Assembly: GCF_023522835.1 (NCBI RefSeq) | Contig: NZ_JALCZU010000016.1 | Span: forward strand, 1 to 55,041 | DNA: 55,041 nucleotides | Direction of reading: 5' to 3' | Source: Oceanobacillus saliphilus | GTDB taxonomy: Bacteria; Bacillota; Bacilli; Bacillales; Amphibacillaceae | In this document: positions 34,866 through 44,099 of the stretch, piece after piece | Layout of the letters: each line of letters starts with the position of its first letter | Position numbering within the stretch: the stretch's first letter is position 1 | The notes under the pieces: generated by a model | Told to the model about the DNA's origin: nothing | Seen by the model: only the letters and a program-made list of their open reading frames with translations | Databases searched by the model: none | Position numbers and translations under genes: made by a program

Positions 34866-35777
34866 CTACTTCAGACTTTTTCTTGAAATAGTTACCCTCT
34901 TTTTCCTTGATGTACTCACGATAAATAAGAACAGGCCAAATATAACGATGGTACCGCCCAAAAATTGCGACCAGGTCAGGACTTCACCCAGTATAAAGTA
35001 AGCAAGTATACTTGCGCCAATCGGTTCAAAGACAATTCCCATCGAAATGGTGGATGTACTTAACCACTTCAGTGCCCAATTAAATAAAGTATGACCCAGG
35101 AATGTAGGGAAAATTGCCAGTGCCAGGAATATCCACCAATGATCAGCTGGATAGCCAAAGAATGGATTTTGCAGAACGAGATTATATAGTATTAATGTAA
35201 CGGAGCTAACCGCATAGACGATAAATGTATAAGTCATCAGCGATAAGTGTTTTCTTACACTTTGCCCCGATAAAAAATAGAAAGTGACAGCTACAGCTCC
35301 AAGCAATGCCAAAATATCTCCAAATAGTGCCATACCTCCGATTTGGAAATCGCCAATTCCGATAATGATGCTACCGAATAATGCAATTACCATACTGATG
35401 ATCGTACCATATGAAAACTTTTCCTGGAAAAGCAGATACGTACCAATAAATGCGAAGATCGGCTGCATGGTGACAAGAACAACCGAGCTGGCTACGGATG
35501 TATAATTCAATGATTCAAACCAAAGAATGAAATGTAATGCCAAAAAAACACCGGCTAGAATGGAAAGAATCCAGTTCTTTTTTGTTATCAAACGAAATTC
35601 ATGCCTGTATTTCAACAAAACAATGGGTAACATAAGCAGAACTGCGAATAATAATCTATAATTCGCAATGATGGCTGAAGGGGTACCAGCAGCAAGCTTT
35701 ACTAAGATAGCTGAAGTCGAAACGGCGATTACACCGACGACAACAGCTGCATATGGATTAAATGGAGGGAGGCGCAT
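34866..35777 (-). CDS. EamA/DMT-family transporter
   Basis: 303 residues from the ATG at 35777, where AAAGG lies nine nt upstream; a longer frame to 35885 lacks a site. Ten hydrophobic segments form two EamA repeats of five. The first repeat holds PSAIIANYRLLFAVLLMLP and the second ends with FEPIGASILAYFILGE. A Lys/Arg tail lies at the C-terminus. These drug/metabolite exporters move amino acids, sugars or drugs; the substrate cannot be read from sequence. Confidence 0.87.
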   Translation of the reverse strand: MRLPPFNPYAAVVVGVIAVSTSAILVKLAAGTPSAIIANYRLLFAVLLMLPIVLLKYRHEFRLITKKNWILSILAGVFLALHFILWFESLNYTSVASSVVLVTMQPIFAFIGTYLLFQEKFSYGTIISMVIALFGSIIIGIGDFQIGGMALFGDILALLGAVAVTFYFLSGQSVRKHLSLMTYTFIVYAVSSVTLILYNLVLQNPFFGYPADHWWIFLALAIFPTFLGHTLFNWALKWLSTSTISMGIVFEPIGASILAYFILGEVLTWSQFLGGTIVIFGLFLFIVSTSRKKRVTISRKSLK

Positions 35778-36363
35778 GGTAAACATCCTTTGCAATTTTT
35801 GTAAAATATTTTTAAGATAGCGAAGAAAAATAGGAATCAAATTTAATATTAGCAATTTCTTTGAGGTGAAACCCGATAATATCATTCATTCTACCATGCT
35901 AGAAGAAAAAATTCATCAAGCCGCATAGTAGATATAACTGCAACATATGTGGTATGATGATGGAAGCATTAGTTTCGGGGCCTCTTACCACGTACAGGTG
36001 AAGTCTTTTTTGGCGGGTAAGCGTATAGACTTACCATCCTGCATAAGTGCACCGAAGGCATTTGCCGTTTAGTGGAATGCCAAGTTTTCTAATACTTTAG
36101 TATGAATAAAATATAATGATACGAGTCAGGTCTTATATTCCCTTTTAAATAGCTGATACAATCAAGCGTAAATTGTCATATCAGTGCATTTTCATTTCCG
36201 CAAAGAAAGCATCCATGCTGCAAAAAAATGCGGAATTTGTTAATTCAGAAGAAGGATTTATCTGCATGTTCAGGCGGGAAATTATTTAAAGAATAAAGTA
36301 TGAGAAAAATTAAAGGGCCTCTTTTGCGAATAAATTTTCACAAAAAAAGGAGTCGACTATTAG
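35778..36363. other. Intergenic region before cshA
   Basis: No gene is visible. It holds a T-run with a weak hairpin (about 35983-36011) with no gene before it on this strand, repeat copy E, and the long leader of cshA. An extended -10-like TGGTATGAT at 35950-35958 upstream of the weak hairpin could start a ~45-nt transcript, but there is no good -35. Confidence 0.4.
36012..36090 (+). repeat. TGCATAAGTGCA-family dispersed repeat, copy E
   Basis: GGTAAG and CTTACC form a stem before CTGCATAAGTGCACCGAAGGC, then ATTTGCCG and CCAAGTTTTCTAA. As elsewhere it begins directly after TTTTTTGGC. Confidence 0.55.
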
Positions 36364-37827
36364 GTGACAAAATTTAACGAACTGGGTATATCAGCCCCAA
36401 TTATGAAAGCATTAGAAAAAATGGGGTTTGAGGAAGCAACACCAATTCAAACGGAAACAATACCTCTAGCACTAGAAGGTAACGATGTTATTGGACAAGC
36501 ACAGACAGGAACAGGTAAAACAGCAGCGTTCGGTATTCCAATGATTAATAAAATTGATCAGAAATTAAAAAAAATCCAAGGTTTGGTTGTAGCCCCTACA
36601 AGAGAGCTAGCAATCCAAGTTGCAGAAGAATTAAATCGTTTATCGAAATTTAAAGGAGTTCGGGCCTTGGCGATTTACGGTGGGTCTCCAATGGACCGAC
36701 AAATCCGCGCATTAAAGGATGGTCCCCAAATTGTTGTTGCAACACCAGGGAGATTATTGGACCATATGCGCAGAAAAACAATTCGCATCGATAACGTACA
36801 AACTGCTGTACTGGATGAAGCGGATGAAATGCTGAATATGGGCTTTATTGATGACATTCGCGACATTTTAAAAGGAATCCCGGAAGAACGCCAAACATTG
36901 CTATTTTCCGCAACGATGCCAAAAGAAATTCGCAATATCGCTACGACTTTAATGAAAGATCCTAAAGAAGTCAAAGTAAAAGCAAAGGAAATGACGGTTG
37001 AGAATATCGATCAATCCTTTATTGAAATCCCGGAAAAATACAAATTTGATACATTGAATAATCATATGGATATCAATTCGCCTGAATTGGCAATCGTCTT
37101 TGCGCGTACCAAGAAGCGTGTGGATGAAGTAACGGAAGGCTTACAGGCCAGAGGATACCGTGCAGAAGGAATTCACGGAGATTTAACACAAGGTAAACGT
37201 ATGTCCGTTTTAAACAAGTTCAAAAGCGGTCGTGTTGATGTGCTAGTAGCTACAGATGTTGCTGCACGTGGTCTTGATATTTCCGGTGTTACCCATGTCT
37301 ATAATTTTGACATTCCACAGGATCCGGAAAGTTATGTCCACAGAATTGGACGTACAGGTAGAGCTGGACGTACAGGGGAAGCTATTTCCTTGATTACACC
37401 TCGAGAAGTGGCGCATTTGCATTTAATCGAAAAAACGACAAAAAGCAAAATGAAACGATTGGTGCCACCAAGCAATCAGGATGCCCAAAGAGGACAGCAG
37501 CAAGTAACAATGGACAAGATTACTAAAACAATCGAACAAAAAGACTTAAAACCATATCAGGAAACAGCAAAGGAATTACTGGAAGAACATGATTCCGTCA
37601 CAGTTGTTGCGGCAGCTCTAAGTATGCTGACAAAAGAGCGCAGAGATACTCCTGTCAGAATATCTTCAGTTGCACCAATTAGTGTGAAAAAAGCGCATGG
37701 TTCCAAAGATAACAATCGCCGTCAGAACAACAAACGTGTTTACGGTCAACGCAGTCAAGGTGGACGTTCGCAAGGTGGAAGAAACAACCGTAAAGGTAAT
37801 TTCCAACGCAGAAGCCGCGATCAATAA
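36364..37827 (+). CDS. cshA: DEAD-box RNA helicase CshA
   Basis: 487 residues with a GTG start; AAGGAG lies 11 nt upstream, a rather long spacer. Q motif (PIQTETIP), motif I AQTGTGKT (about 45-52), PTRELA, TPGR, DEAD, SAT, then the second RecA domain with [20 protein letters not shown] and HRIGRTGR. A dimerisation/RNA-binding region follows, and the tail is basic with Gln/Gly/Arg repeats ([12 protein letters not shown]). CshA unwinds RNA in ribosome assembly and works with the RNA degradosome, especially in the cold. It is at its B. subtilis position before ydcA-acpS. Confidence 0.93.
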   Translation: MTKFNELGISAPIMKALEKMGFEEATPIQTETIPLALEGNDVIGQAQTGTGKTAAFGIPMINKIDQKLKKIQGLVVAPTRELAIQVAEELNRLSKFKGVRALAIYGGSPMDRQIRALKDGPQIVVATPGRLLDHMRRKTIRIDNVQTAVLDEADEMLNMGFIDDIRDILKGIPEERQTLLFSATMPKEIRNIATTLMKDPKEVKVKAKEMTVENIDQSFIEIPEKYKFDTLNNHMDINSPELAIVFARTKKRVDEVTEGLQARGYRAEGIHGDLTQGKRMSVLNKFKSGRVDVLVATDVAARGLDISGVTHVYNFDIPQDPESYVHRIGRTGRAGRTGEAISLITPREVAHLHLIEKTTKSKMKRLVPPSNQDAQRGQQQVTMDKITKTIEQKDLKPYQETAKELLEEHDSVTVVAAALSMLTKERRDTPVRISSVAPISVKKAHGSKDNNRRQNNKRVYGQRSQGGRSQGGRNNRKGNFQRRSRDQ

Positions 37828-37832
37828 AAAAT

Positions 37833-37884
37833 AATAAGCATATGAAAAAGCTCCTAGAATAGGAGCTTTTTTTATATGCTTATT
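37833..37884. terminator. Nested bidirectional terminator of cshA and the rhomboid gene
   Basis: The inner stem AAAAAGCTCCTA/TAGGAGCTTTTT with loop GAA is enclosed by AATAAGCATAT/ATATGCTTATT, giving a nearly unbroken stem of about 24 bp. The rhomboid stop codon lies at its right edge. Confidence 0.9.
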
Positions 37885-38645
37885 TAAAATCTGCTTAACA
37901 AACCGAAGATTACGAGTACACCTAAGATAATCCAAAATATGTTTTTCCTAATTGCTTTCGGGAAGCGGCGCTTTTTGTTCCAACGATTTGGATCAAACTG
38001 GATGGAACCGTCATCCTCGTATCGTCGCCTGTTTCTCCATGGAGAGTAGGGTCGTACGTTAGCGAGAACCAATGGCGCTATGATAAATCCACCGATAAAC
38101 CCGAATATATGTGCATAAACATTAATCCCACTCCGGAGGAAGGTCATTGCCAATGAAATGAACAAAATAATCATGACAATTTGTGAACTTCCTTGATCAA
38201 TCATATTTTTTCTGAATGAAACCATAAAGGCATAAATTCCGAAAAGACCAAATACTGCTCCTGAAGCACCAAGATGAAGATAGTTAATCGGTCCGAGAAA
38301 GTAAGTGGCTATGTTTGCAATAATCCCAGCCCCTAAATATGCAAATATGAATTTAAACTTACCAAGCATATGTTCAAGCGCTGGCCCGAACAGTACAAGT
38401 GAAAAAGAATTGAATAAAACATGAATTAAATCGGCATGAAGAAAAATAGGTGTCACCAGTCTCCAATATTCTCCCATTGCAATGAGAAAATTACTGCCGA
38501 TTCCCCAATGATAAATATCCCAACCTATTGGCAATCCGAGTAAATTTCTTATAAGCCAAAGGAATAAATTTATAATTACCAAAGCAGATACAATCGGGTA
38601 GAGTTGCATAAATTCTTTTATACTTCTTTCATTTCTAATAAACAA
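37884..38645 (-). CDS. ydcA: Rhomboid family intramembrane serine protease (YdcA-like)
   Basis: 253 residues with about seven TM segments. The catalytic dyad is S128 in GASGAVFG and H179 in YAHIFGFIGG; N79 in HVLFNSF belongs to the oxyanion region. A basic loop (about 200-230) precedes a last hydrophobic segment. It cleaves membrane-spanning substrates inside the bilayer; substrates are unknown. In B. subtilis ydcA lies between cshA and acpS as here, though on this genome it faces cshA. Confidence 0.87.
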   Translation of the reverse strand: MFIRNERSIKEFMQLYPIVSALVIINLFLWLIRNLLGLPIGWDIYHWGIGSNFLIAMGEYWRLVTPIFLHADLIHVLFNSFSLVLFGPALEHMLGKFKFIFAYLGAGIIANIATYFLGPINYLHLGASGAVFGLFGIYAFMVSFRKNMIDQGSSQIVMIILFISLAMTFLRSGINVYAHIFGFIGGFIIAPLVLANVRPYSPWRNRRRYEDDGSIQFDPNRWNKKRRFPKAIRKNIFWIILGVLVIFGLLSRF

Positions 38646-38730
38646 TGAAGGGAACCCCCTTTACACAAAATGTTTGATCCATTTAGTTGACATGTTGAAC
38701 ATCTTATTTAAATAAACTGCTATTCGTGTG

Positions 38731-38835
38731 CTCAAAAGGTACCAAATTAGAAGTGAGAAGGTCAAGGCGACGTAGATAAAAGATTAAGTCAACGAAGCGT
38801 TCGACACTTATTATTTGGTGACATGTTGAACATCC
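38731..38835. repeat. Short inverted-repeat element flanked by a direct repeat
   Basis: TACCAAATTAGAAGTG (from about 38739) pairs imperfectly with CACTTATTATTTGGTG (ending about 38819). Ends resembling GTGTTCAAAAGG and its inverse are present, and the centre AAGGTCAAGGCGACGTAG is a diverged form of the phrase at 3170-3185. TGACATGTTGAACATC occurs both just before it (about 38688) and at its right edge (about 38819). Confidence 0.5.
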
Positions 38836-38926
38836 TTTAGTATTATAATACGTAATATTAATCGATATGACCAATGTAACATACATGTCAGCAGTATAAA
38901 TCCAATTGAAATGAAGGGTAAATACC

Positions 38927-39283
38927 ATGATAAAAGGAATAGGGATGGACTTGATTGAATTGAAAAGGATCCAGGCTAGCTTGGATCGGAATGAAAAATT
39001 TGTGGACCGTATTCTGACAGAAAACGAAAAAAAAGCATGTGATCTGCTTCCTTCATACAATCGTAGAATCGAATATATTGCAGGTAGATTTGCAGCTAAA
39101 GAGGCATTTTCGAAAGCTGTCGGAACAGGTATTGGGCGGTTAAGCTTCCAGGATATTGAGGTACTCCATGATGAAAGTGGCGCACCTGTTTTAACGGCTA
39201 GGGGATATGAACAGTTTCGTATATTCGTTTCAATCACGCATAGCAAGGACTACGCCGCTGCACAAGTAATATTGGAAACTTAG
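38927..39283 (+). CDS. acpS: Holo-[acyl-carrier-protein] synthase AcpS
   Basis: 118 residues. Metal ligands D8 (IGMDLIEL) and E59 (FAAKEAF) of the type I phosphopantetheinyl transferases are intact, with SITHSKDYAAA near the end. It transfers phosphopantetheine from CoA to the fatty-acid carrier protein and is essential. Length is standard. It is in its B. subtilis position upstream of ydcC. Confidence 0.95.
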   Translation: MIKGIGMDLIELKRIQASLDRNEKFVDRILTENEKKACDLLPSYNRRIEYIAGRFAAKEAFSKAVGTGIGRLSFQDIEVLHDESGAPVLTARGYEQFRIFVSITHSKDYAAAQVILET

Positions 39284-39352
39284 GGAACTTCGGTTTATTG
39301 CATAATCAGTAAGGTTGTCTCATATATTTTAGTGCGGGTAGGAGGGAACGAA

Positions 39353-40827
39353 ATGTATATTGTCACCGCAAAAGAAATGTACGATATCAATCATTACACG
39401 ATGCATGAGATTGGAATGGATGGCAGGTTGCTGATGGAAAATGCGGGCAGGGCGGTTCGTGATAAAGTGGTAGAGGTTGTGGATTCTTAAGATCGTATAA
39501 GTGTCTTTGTCGGAGCTGGGAACAATGGTGGAGATGGATTTGTTATAGCAAGAATATTGCTTGATAAGGGGTATCACGTAAAAGTCATACAGATTGTTGA
39601 TGGTGAAAAAATTACAGGAGATGCTCTTTATCATAAAAGTCTATTTCTTAAATGTGATGGGAATGTACTTTGTGAAAGAGAGATATCCACAGTCCGGAAA
39701 ATAGTGGAGCTGTCCGATGTAGTCATTGATGCAATGCTAGGAATTGGTGTGCAAGGGAATTTAAGGTCCCGTTTTCTGAGATTGTTTCGGTTATCAATCA
39801 ATCAGATGTCTGTGTACTATGAGTTGACATGCTATCGGGCTTGCCTGCAGATGAACGTGTAGCATCTTTTACTTCCATTATTGCAGATTATACGTTTGAA
39901 TCGGTGCGGCGAAGGAGAGTGCATTCCTTGAAGAAACAGCATCCTATTATCGAAATTGGGAGACACTGGTGATAGGATTTCCCAAGCAGGTCATTCAAAA
40001 ATACACTGACCGTTCTTTATGGACAGAAGAGAATATTAAAGACATTGCCACTGCGGAAGAAACATGCCCATAAAGGTAATCATGACAGAAGGTTGATTAT
40101 CGGAGGAAATGCACAAATGGCAGGTGCTATTGCGATGGCAACAAAGGCAGCGCTTCGAGCAGGTTCAGGGTTAATTACAGCCGGAACCACCGAGAAGGTA
40201 ATCTCAGTCATTGCACCATTTTGTCAGGAAGCCATGTTTTTGAATTTAGAAGACAAAGATGGCAATTTAGCAAATGAGCAGAATCTGCCTCTTTACAACT
40301 TTGACGCAGTTGCTCTTGGCATTGGAATGGGCAGAAAAGAAGGAACGGGAAAATTGGTGTAGCATGTCATTCGACAAGCACAATGTCCGCTCATTGTAAA
40401 TGCAGATGGATTATATCATTTAAAGAAATATCTTTATACACTAAAAGACAGAACCGATCTAACGATAATTACCCCGCATCCTGGAGAAATGCAATGTTAT
40501 TGGATATATCCATTCGGGAGCTTTTGTCAGCGCTATTCCATTTTACACGTGAATTTGCAGGAGGAATATGGAGTATATGTTTTACTCAAAGAAAAGAACA
40601 CAGTCATTACGTCCCCCTTTGGAATTCAGACTGTAGAAGCAAGCGGAAATCCCGGGCTCGCCAAAGGAGGAAGTGATGATGTGCAGACGGGTAGTGTGCT
40701 TGCAACGCCTGCTTCACTCATGGAAAGTCAGCGGATTTACAGGTGAAGCATGAGCATTCATTCTATGATTTACTTGCGGGCAGATGTAATTGATGGTATT
40801 TCAAAAGTGTATCGTACATTTTCTTGA
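39353..40827 (+). pseudogene. nnrD: Decayed bifunctional NAD(P)HX epimerase/dehydratase (NnrE-NnrD, YjeF type)
   Basis: GGAGGG and ATG at 39353 open a normal YjeF N-terminus (YIVTAKEMYDINHYTMHEIG, then LMENAGRAV), but codon 46 is TAA (39488-39490). Reading then continues in frame with FVGAGNNGGDGFVIARIL, shifts frame near 39765 after GIGVQGNLRS, and resumes as PLRKKHAHKGNHDRR and LIIGGNAQMAGA for the dehydratase half. Another stop (40360-40362) follows GKLV, and further shifts lie near 40490. The ATP/catalytic GGSGDVLTG motif reads GGSDDVQTG. The intact enzyme repairs hydrated NAD(P)H. At least two stops and two frameshifts rule out function. Confidence 0.88.
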
Positions 40828-40877
40828 TATTGCGTGATGATGTTCCCTTTGTTAATTGAGACAAGGGAGATATGTCG

Positions 40878-41909
40878 ATGAAAAAATTTTATGCTTATCG
40901 CGTGGCTTTTATTTTAGCCCTCATGATATTGTTTTTGGCAGCTTGTGGCGAAAAAACACAGGAAGATGTTATTGCTAAACTGGAAGAAAATCTAGAAGAA
41001 ATGACAGGCTATAAAGCACAGGCTGAAATGTCCATGAACACGGGACAGGAAGAGCAGAAATTCAATATTGATGTCTGGTACAAGCAAGAAGATTTTTATC
41101 GCGTGGCATTGGAAAACAGTCTTGATCAAAAAGAAAGCCAGATCATTCTCAAAAATGAAGATGGTGTATTTGTTTTAACTCCGGCCCTTGATAAAAGCTT
41201 CAAATTTCAGACGGAATGGCCGGATAACAGCAGTCAGCCATACCTATATCAGTCTTTAATAAAAGACGTATTAAAAGATACGGAAGCTCAATTTGAGTCT
41301 ACCGAAAGCCATTATGTGTTTAAAACGAAAACAAATTATCAGAGTAACAATAATTTACCTTTTCAGGAGATTTATTTTGATAAAAATGCATATACTCCAG
41401 CTATGGTAAAGGTTTTGGATAAAGACCAAAATGCATTGGTTGAAGTCCGTTTCTCAAGCTTTGAAATGGACCCTTCATTCAGCGAAGATGACTTCACAAT
41501 GGAGAAAAACATGACAAGCAGTGAGGAAGGCGATGCAGAAACTTCTGCACAGCCACAAGCCTCTGAATCAGAAGAGTTAGCGGTACTATATCCATTATAT
41601 ACAGCTGGAGCAGAGATCATAGAGCAGAAAGAAGTAGAACTTGAAAACGGAAAAAGAGTTATTTTGACTTTTGAGGGAGATAGGAACTTCACTTTAGTAG
41701 AGGAAAGAAATCATACAAGGCCGGTTTTGTCGTCCCCGCAGGAAGTGAATGGTGAAATCATAAATCTGGGACACACCATAGCAGCACTTACTTCAAATAC
41801 ACTAGAATGGAGTTATAATGGCATAGACTTCACACTTGCCAGTGATGAATTGACCAGAGAAGAAATGATTCAAGTAGCAGAATCCGTTCAGGGGCAGGTC
41901 GCAAAGTAA
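40878..41909 (+). CDS. ydcC: LolA-like / GerS-type lipoprotein (YdcC)
   Basis: 343 residues from the ATG at 40878 (GGGAG eight nt upstream); the ATG at 40872 is only two nt from that site. Signal peptide with lipobox LAAC. The mature part has a LolA/LppX-like half-barrel (about 30-210: DVIAKLEENLEEMTGYKAQAEM, DVWYKQEDFYRV), a Ser/Glu/Ala linker (about 210-235) and a DUF4367-like second domain (about 235-343) with NTLEWSYNGIDFTLAS. Relatives are envelope lipoproteins acting in germination or membrane maintenance. In B. subtilis ydcC precedes alr; here alr is absent. Confidence 0.83.
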   Translation: MKKFYAYRVAFILALMILFLAACGEKTQEDVIAKLEENLEEMTGYKAQAEMSMNTGQEEQKFNIDVWYKQEDFYRVALENSLDQKESQIILKNEDGVFVLTPALDKSFKFQTEWPDNSSQPYLYQSLIKDVLKDTEAQFESTESHYVFKTKTNYQSNNNLPFQEIYFDKNAYTPAMVKVLDKDQNALVEVRFSSFEMDPSFSEDDFTMEKNMTSSEEGDAETSAQPQASESEELAVLYPLYTAGAEIIEQKEVELENGKRVILTFEGDRNFTLVEERNHTRPVLSSPQEVNGEIINLGHTIAALTSNTLEWSYNGIDFTLASDELTREEMIQVAESVQGQVAK

Positions 41910-42342
41910 ATCACAGTCGTTATCCGGTAGGCTCACATTAATGAGCCTGCCTTTTATTTCTTTGGCTCTAATCGTAAATTTTGTTTCTTTTCTAAGTTCG
42001 CAGTTTACACATTTTACGGTAAAAGCAACATTTTGAGTATGTCGTGATTAACTTGTCCAATCTTCTGGACACAGCCATTTCTATAATCAATATGCATGTT
42101 TTGGATGAAAAGGCATATATTTTACAGGAGTGCATAAACTTAGTCAGTAACCCATAAACTGGGGTGTGACGGATAAATTAACCATTAACATTGCTATTTA
42201 CCACTAAAAATAAATATTAAACGACAAAAACATGGATTTTTTTAATAAAATCGCCAGAACCCCTTTGCAAACAAACCGATTCAATGCTATTATTAAGAAG
42301 AATTTTATATTGTTCGTTAACAGTTGTCGGAGGTGCATGGTT
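41910..42342. other. Intergenic region where alr would be expected
   Basis: After the ydcC terminator no gene or gene remnant is visible. CGCAGTTTACACATTTTACG near 42000 resembles the outer flank of the 30.8-kb repeat, so part is degenerate repeat. Confidence 0.5.
41926..41957 (+). terminator. Terminator of ydcC
   Basis: GGTAGGCTCA pairs with TGAGCCTGCC (one G-T pair) around CATTAA, then CTTTTATTT. Confidence 0.8.
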
Positions 42343-42627
42343 TTGTCAGAGAGCTTACAAGAAATCTTGGTTAAGTTACCAAAAAACCTACTGAATGAGG
42401 TGGATGGGTTAATGAAATATGAAAATAGCGATTTAAGCGATTTTATATGTAAAGCAACACAAAACTATCTAAACCACAAGAAAGAGGAGCATATCCAACG
42501 TTTTCAGGAAACAATGCAACGTGGATATGAAGAAATGGGCCGAATTAATTTGACGATTGCTTCAGAAGCCTTTCAAGCTGAAGAGGAGGCTGAAAACACC
42601 CTAGAGCGCTCTGTGATCGGGGTGTAA
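42343..42627 (+). CDS. ndoAI: Antitoxin EndoAI (MazE-type, ribbon-helix-helix)
   Basis: 94 residues from the TTG at 42343, giving MSESLQEI, which matches the MSES start of B. subtilis EndoAI as I recall it; GGAGG is nine nt upstream. The ATG at 42337 is an alternative, only three nt from that site. The N-terminal ribbon-helix-helix ([17 protein letters not shown]) binds DNA and the C-terminal part ([20 protein letters not shown]) binds and blocks EndoA. It autoregulates the operon. The frame extends further upstream without a ribosome site. Confidence 0.88.
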   Translation: MSESLQEILVKLPKNLLNEVDGLMKYENSDLSDFICKATQNYLNHKKEEHIQRFQETMQRGYEEMGRINLTIASEAFQAEEEAENTLERSVIGV

Positions 42628-42631
42628 TAAT

Positions 42632-42994
42632 TTGATCGTTCAAAGAGGCGAGGTTTATTTCGCTGACTTATCCCCTGTCGTTGGATCAGAACAAGGAGGC
42701 GTACGCCCGGTATTGATCCTTCAGAATGATATAGGTAACCGTTTTAGTCCAACGGTTATTGTTGCGGCTATCACTGCACAAATTCAAAAAGCTAAATTGC
42801 CTACCCATGTAGAAATCGATGCCAAACGGTATGGGTTTGACCGGAATTCTGTAATTCTGCTTGAGCAGATCAGAACATTGGATAAGCAGCGCTTAACTGA
42901 TAAAATCACTAAGTTAGATAAAGAAATGATGGATAAAATTAATCAGGCTGTGGAAATCAGCCTTGGGCTTAAAGACGTATATAGTGGTAATTGA
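42632..42994 (+). CDS. ndoA: mRNA interferase toxin EndoA (MazF family)
   Basis: 120 residues with a TTG start and GGGGTG just upstream. It is nearly the same as B. subtilis EndoA in the first 90 residues as I recall it: [39 protein letters not shown] and [17 protein letters not shown]. MazF toxins cleave mRNA; EndoA of B. subtilis cuts at UACAU. It follows its antitoxin by four bases. It sits before rsbR as in B. subtilis. Confidence 0.95.
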   Translation: MIVQRGEVYFADLSPVVGSEQGGVRPVLILQNDIGNRFSPTVIVAAITAQIQKAKLPTHVEIDAKRYGFDRNSVILLEQIRTLDKQRLTDKITKLDKEMMDKINQAVEISLGLKDVYSGN

Positions 42995-43027
42995 AATACC
43001 CTTTCTCCAGTGAGAATGGGTATTTTT
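42994..43027 (+). terminator. Terminator of the ndoAI-ndoA operon
   Basis: AATACCC pairs with GGGTATT and TCTC with GAGA around CAGT, then T residues. Confidence 0.8.
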
Positions 43028-43036
43028 ATTTTTGTG

Positions 43037-43062
43037 GTTTAGAGCACTGATAAAAGGGGTAA
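43037..43062 (+). promoter_or_regulatory. Sigma-B-like promoter upstream of rsbR
   Basis: GTTTAG, 14-nt spacer, GGGTAA. Only the last -35 base and the last -10 base differ from GTTTAA/GGGTAT. Part of it (AGAGCACTGATAA) resembles the flank of the 30.2-kb repeat, so chance origin from repeat DNA is possible. Confidence 0.5.
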
Positions 43063-43119
43063 ACATAAAGGGCGGTTTTAAAATGGCGATTTGCTAGGCC
43101 TGCACATCGCCTGTAAAAC

Positions 43120-43148
43120 TTCTTGGTAGGTTAGATGTATGGTACAAT
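43120..43148 (+). promoter_or_regulatory. SigA-type promoter of the rsbR operon
   Basis: TACAAT at 43143-43148 with an upstream TGG (extended -10) and TTCTTG 17 nt upstream. It sits 74 bp before rsbR, matching the housekeeping promoter expected for rsbRSTUVW. Confidence 0.5.
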
Positions 43149-43221
43149 ATATGGTAGATAATTATGAATTAATATGCAATATACAACAATATTTCACTAC
43201 CTAAATAGCAACGGGGGGAAA

Positions 43222-44094
43222 ATGATGGACTCTAAATTTAAACAGTTAGTTATTGATAATAGCGATTCGATTGTACAAAAATGGATGGGAGAAATAGGTT
43301 CATTAAAGGCGGGCAATTATACGGCGACAATTTCGGACGAGCTATATGAGAACACAAATCGGGAATTTGTAAATGTAATATTCACGAGTATTAGAAATCA
43401 GGGATCTACAAAGGCAGTAGAAGACTTTTCCGAAAAAATAATCAATCTCGGATGGCCTTTAAGCTACATCACAGATGGCTTACAGGTTTTCAGAAGAGTT
43501 TCAACAGAGTATTTACTCACACAATCTGAAGAAGTGGACTCCGCTTATTTCTCGAATGTTTTAGCGAGTGTAGATGAGTGGGTAGAACCTTTGATTCGTG
43601 AACTTGTCAATGAATACTCCGGTAGCTGGGAACACATTCTATCCCTTCAGCGAGTTGCGCTCCAGGAATTATCTGCACCACTCATCCCAGTTATGGATGG
43701 TATAACAATCATGCCACTTATCGGTACGATTGATACGGAACGGGCAAAGCTGATTATGGAAAACCTCCTTGAAGGTGCAATAAAACATAATTCAGAGGTC
43801 GTGTTAATCGATATTACAGGAGTACCAGTGGTAGATACGATGGTTGCACATCATATTATACAAGCTGCCGAAGCAGTTCGATTAATTGGTTCAACTTGTA
43901 TTCTCGTTGGAATACGCCCTGAGATTGCCCAAACAATCGTTAATCTCGGAATAGATTTGAGTAATTTCCCTACAAAAAGTTCTTTAAAGAAAGGCTTCAC
44001 AAAAGCACTTGAAATAACAGGGCGTCACGTGGTTGATATAGAGGTTAAACAAAACAACATCGAACAAATAATAAAATCTATACAAGGGGAGTGA
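43222..44094 (+). CDS. rsbR: Stressosome protein RsbR
   Basis: 290 residues. GGGGGG precedes two adjacent ATGs (43222 and 43225). The N-terminal RsbR_N domain (about 1-135) is the globin-like, non-heme sensory turret. A linker helix leads to the C-terminal STAS domain (about 155-270), whose phosphorylatable Thr lies in [11 protein letters not shown] (T206). With RsbS it builds the 1.8-MDa stressosome that holds RsbT until stress. First gene of rsbRSTUVW-sigB-rsbX. Confidence 0.93.
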   Translation: MMDSKFKQLVIDNSDSIVQKWMGEIGSLKAGNYTATISDELYENTNREFVNVIFTSIRNQGSTKAVEDFSEKIINLGWPLSYITDGLQVFRRVSTEYLLTQSEEVDSAYFSNVLASVDEWVEPLIRELVNEYSGSWEHILSLQRVALQELSAPLIPVMDGITIMPLIGTIDTERAKLIMENLLEGAIKHNSEVVLIDITGVPVVDTMVAHHIIQAAEAVRLIGSTCILVGIRPEIAQTIVNLGIDLSNFPTKSSLKKGFTKALEITGRHVVDIEVKQNNIEQIIKSIQGE

Positions 44095-44099
44095 GATTA

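Noticed and set aside
35940-36011. Possible small RNA ending at an orphan T-run before repeat copy E
   Set aside because: There is an extended -10-like sequence but no -35, and the stem is weak; it is better explained as part of the repeat context.
13296-36090. TGCATAAGTGCA repeats considered as a CRISPR array
   Set aside because: Copies are many kilobases apart, in intergenic sites, with no regular spacing, spacers or cas genes.
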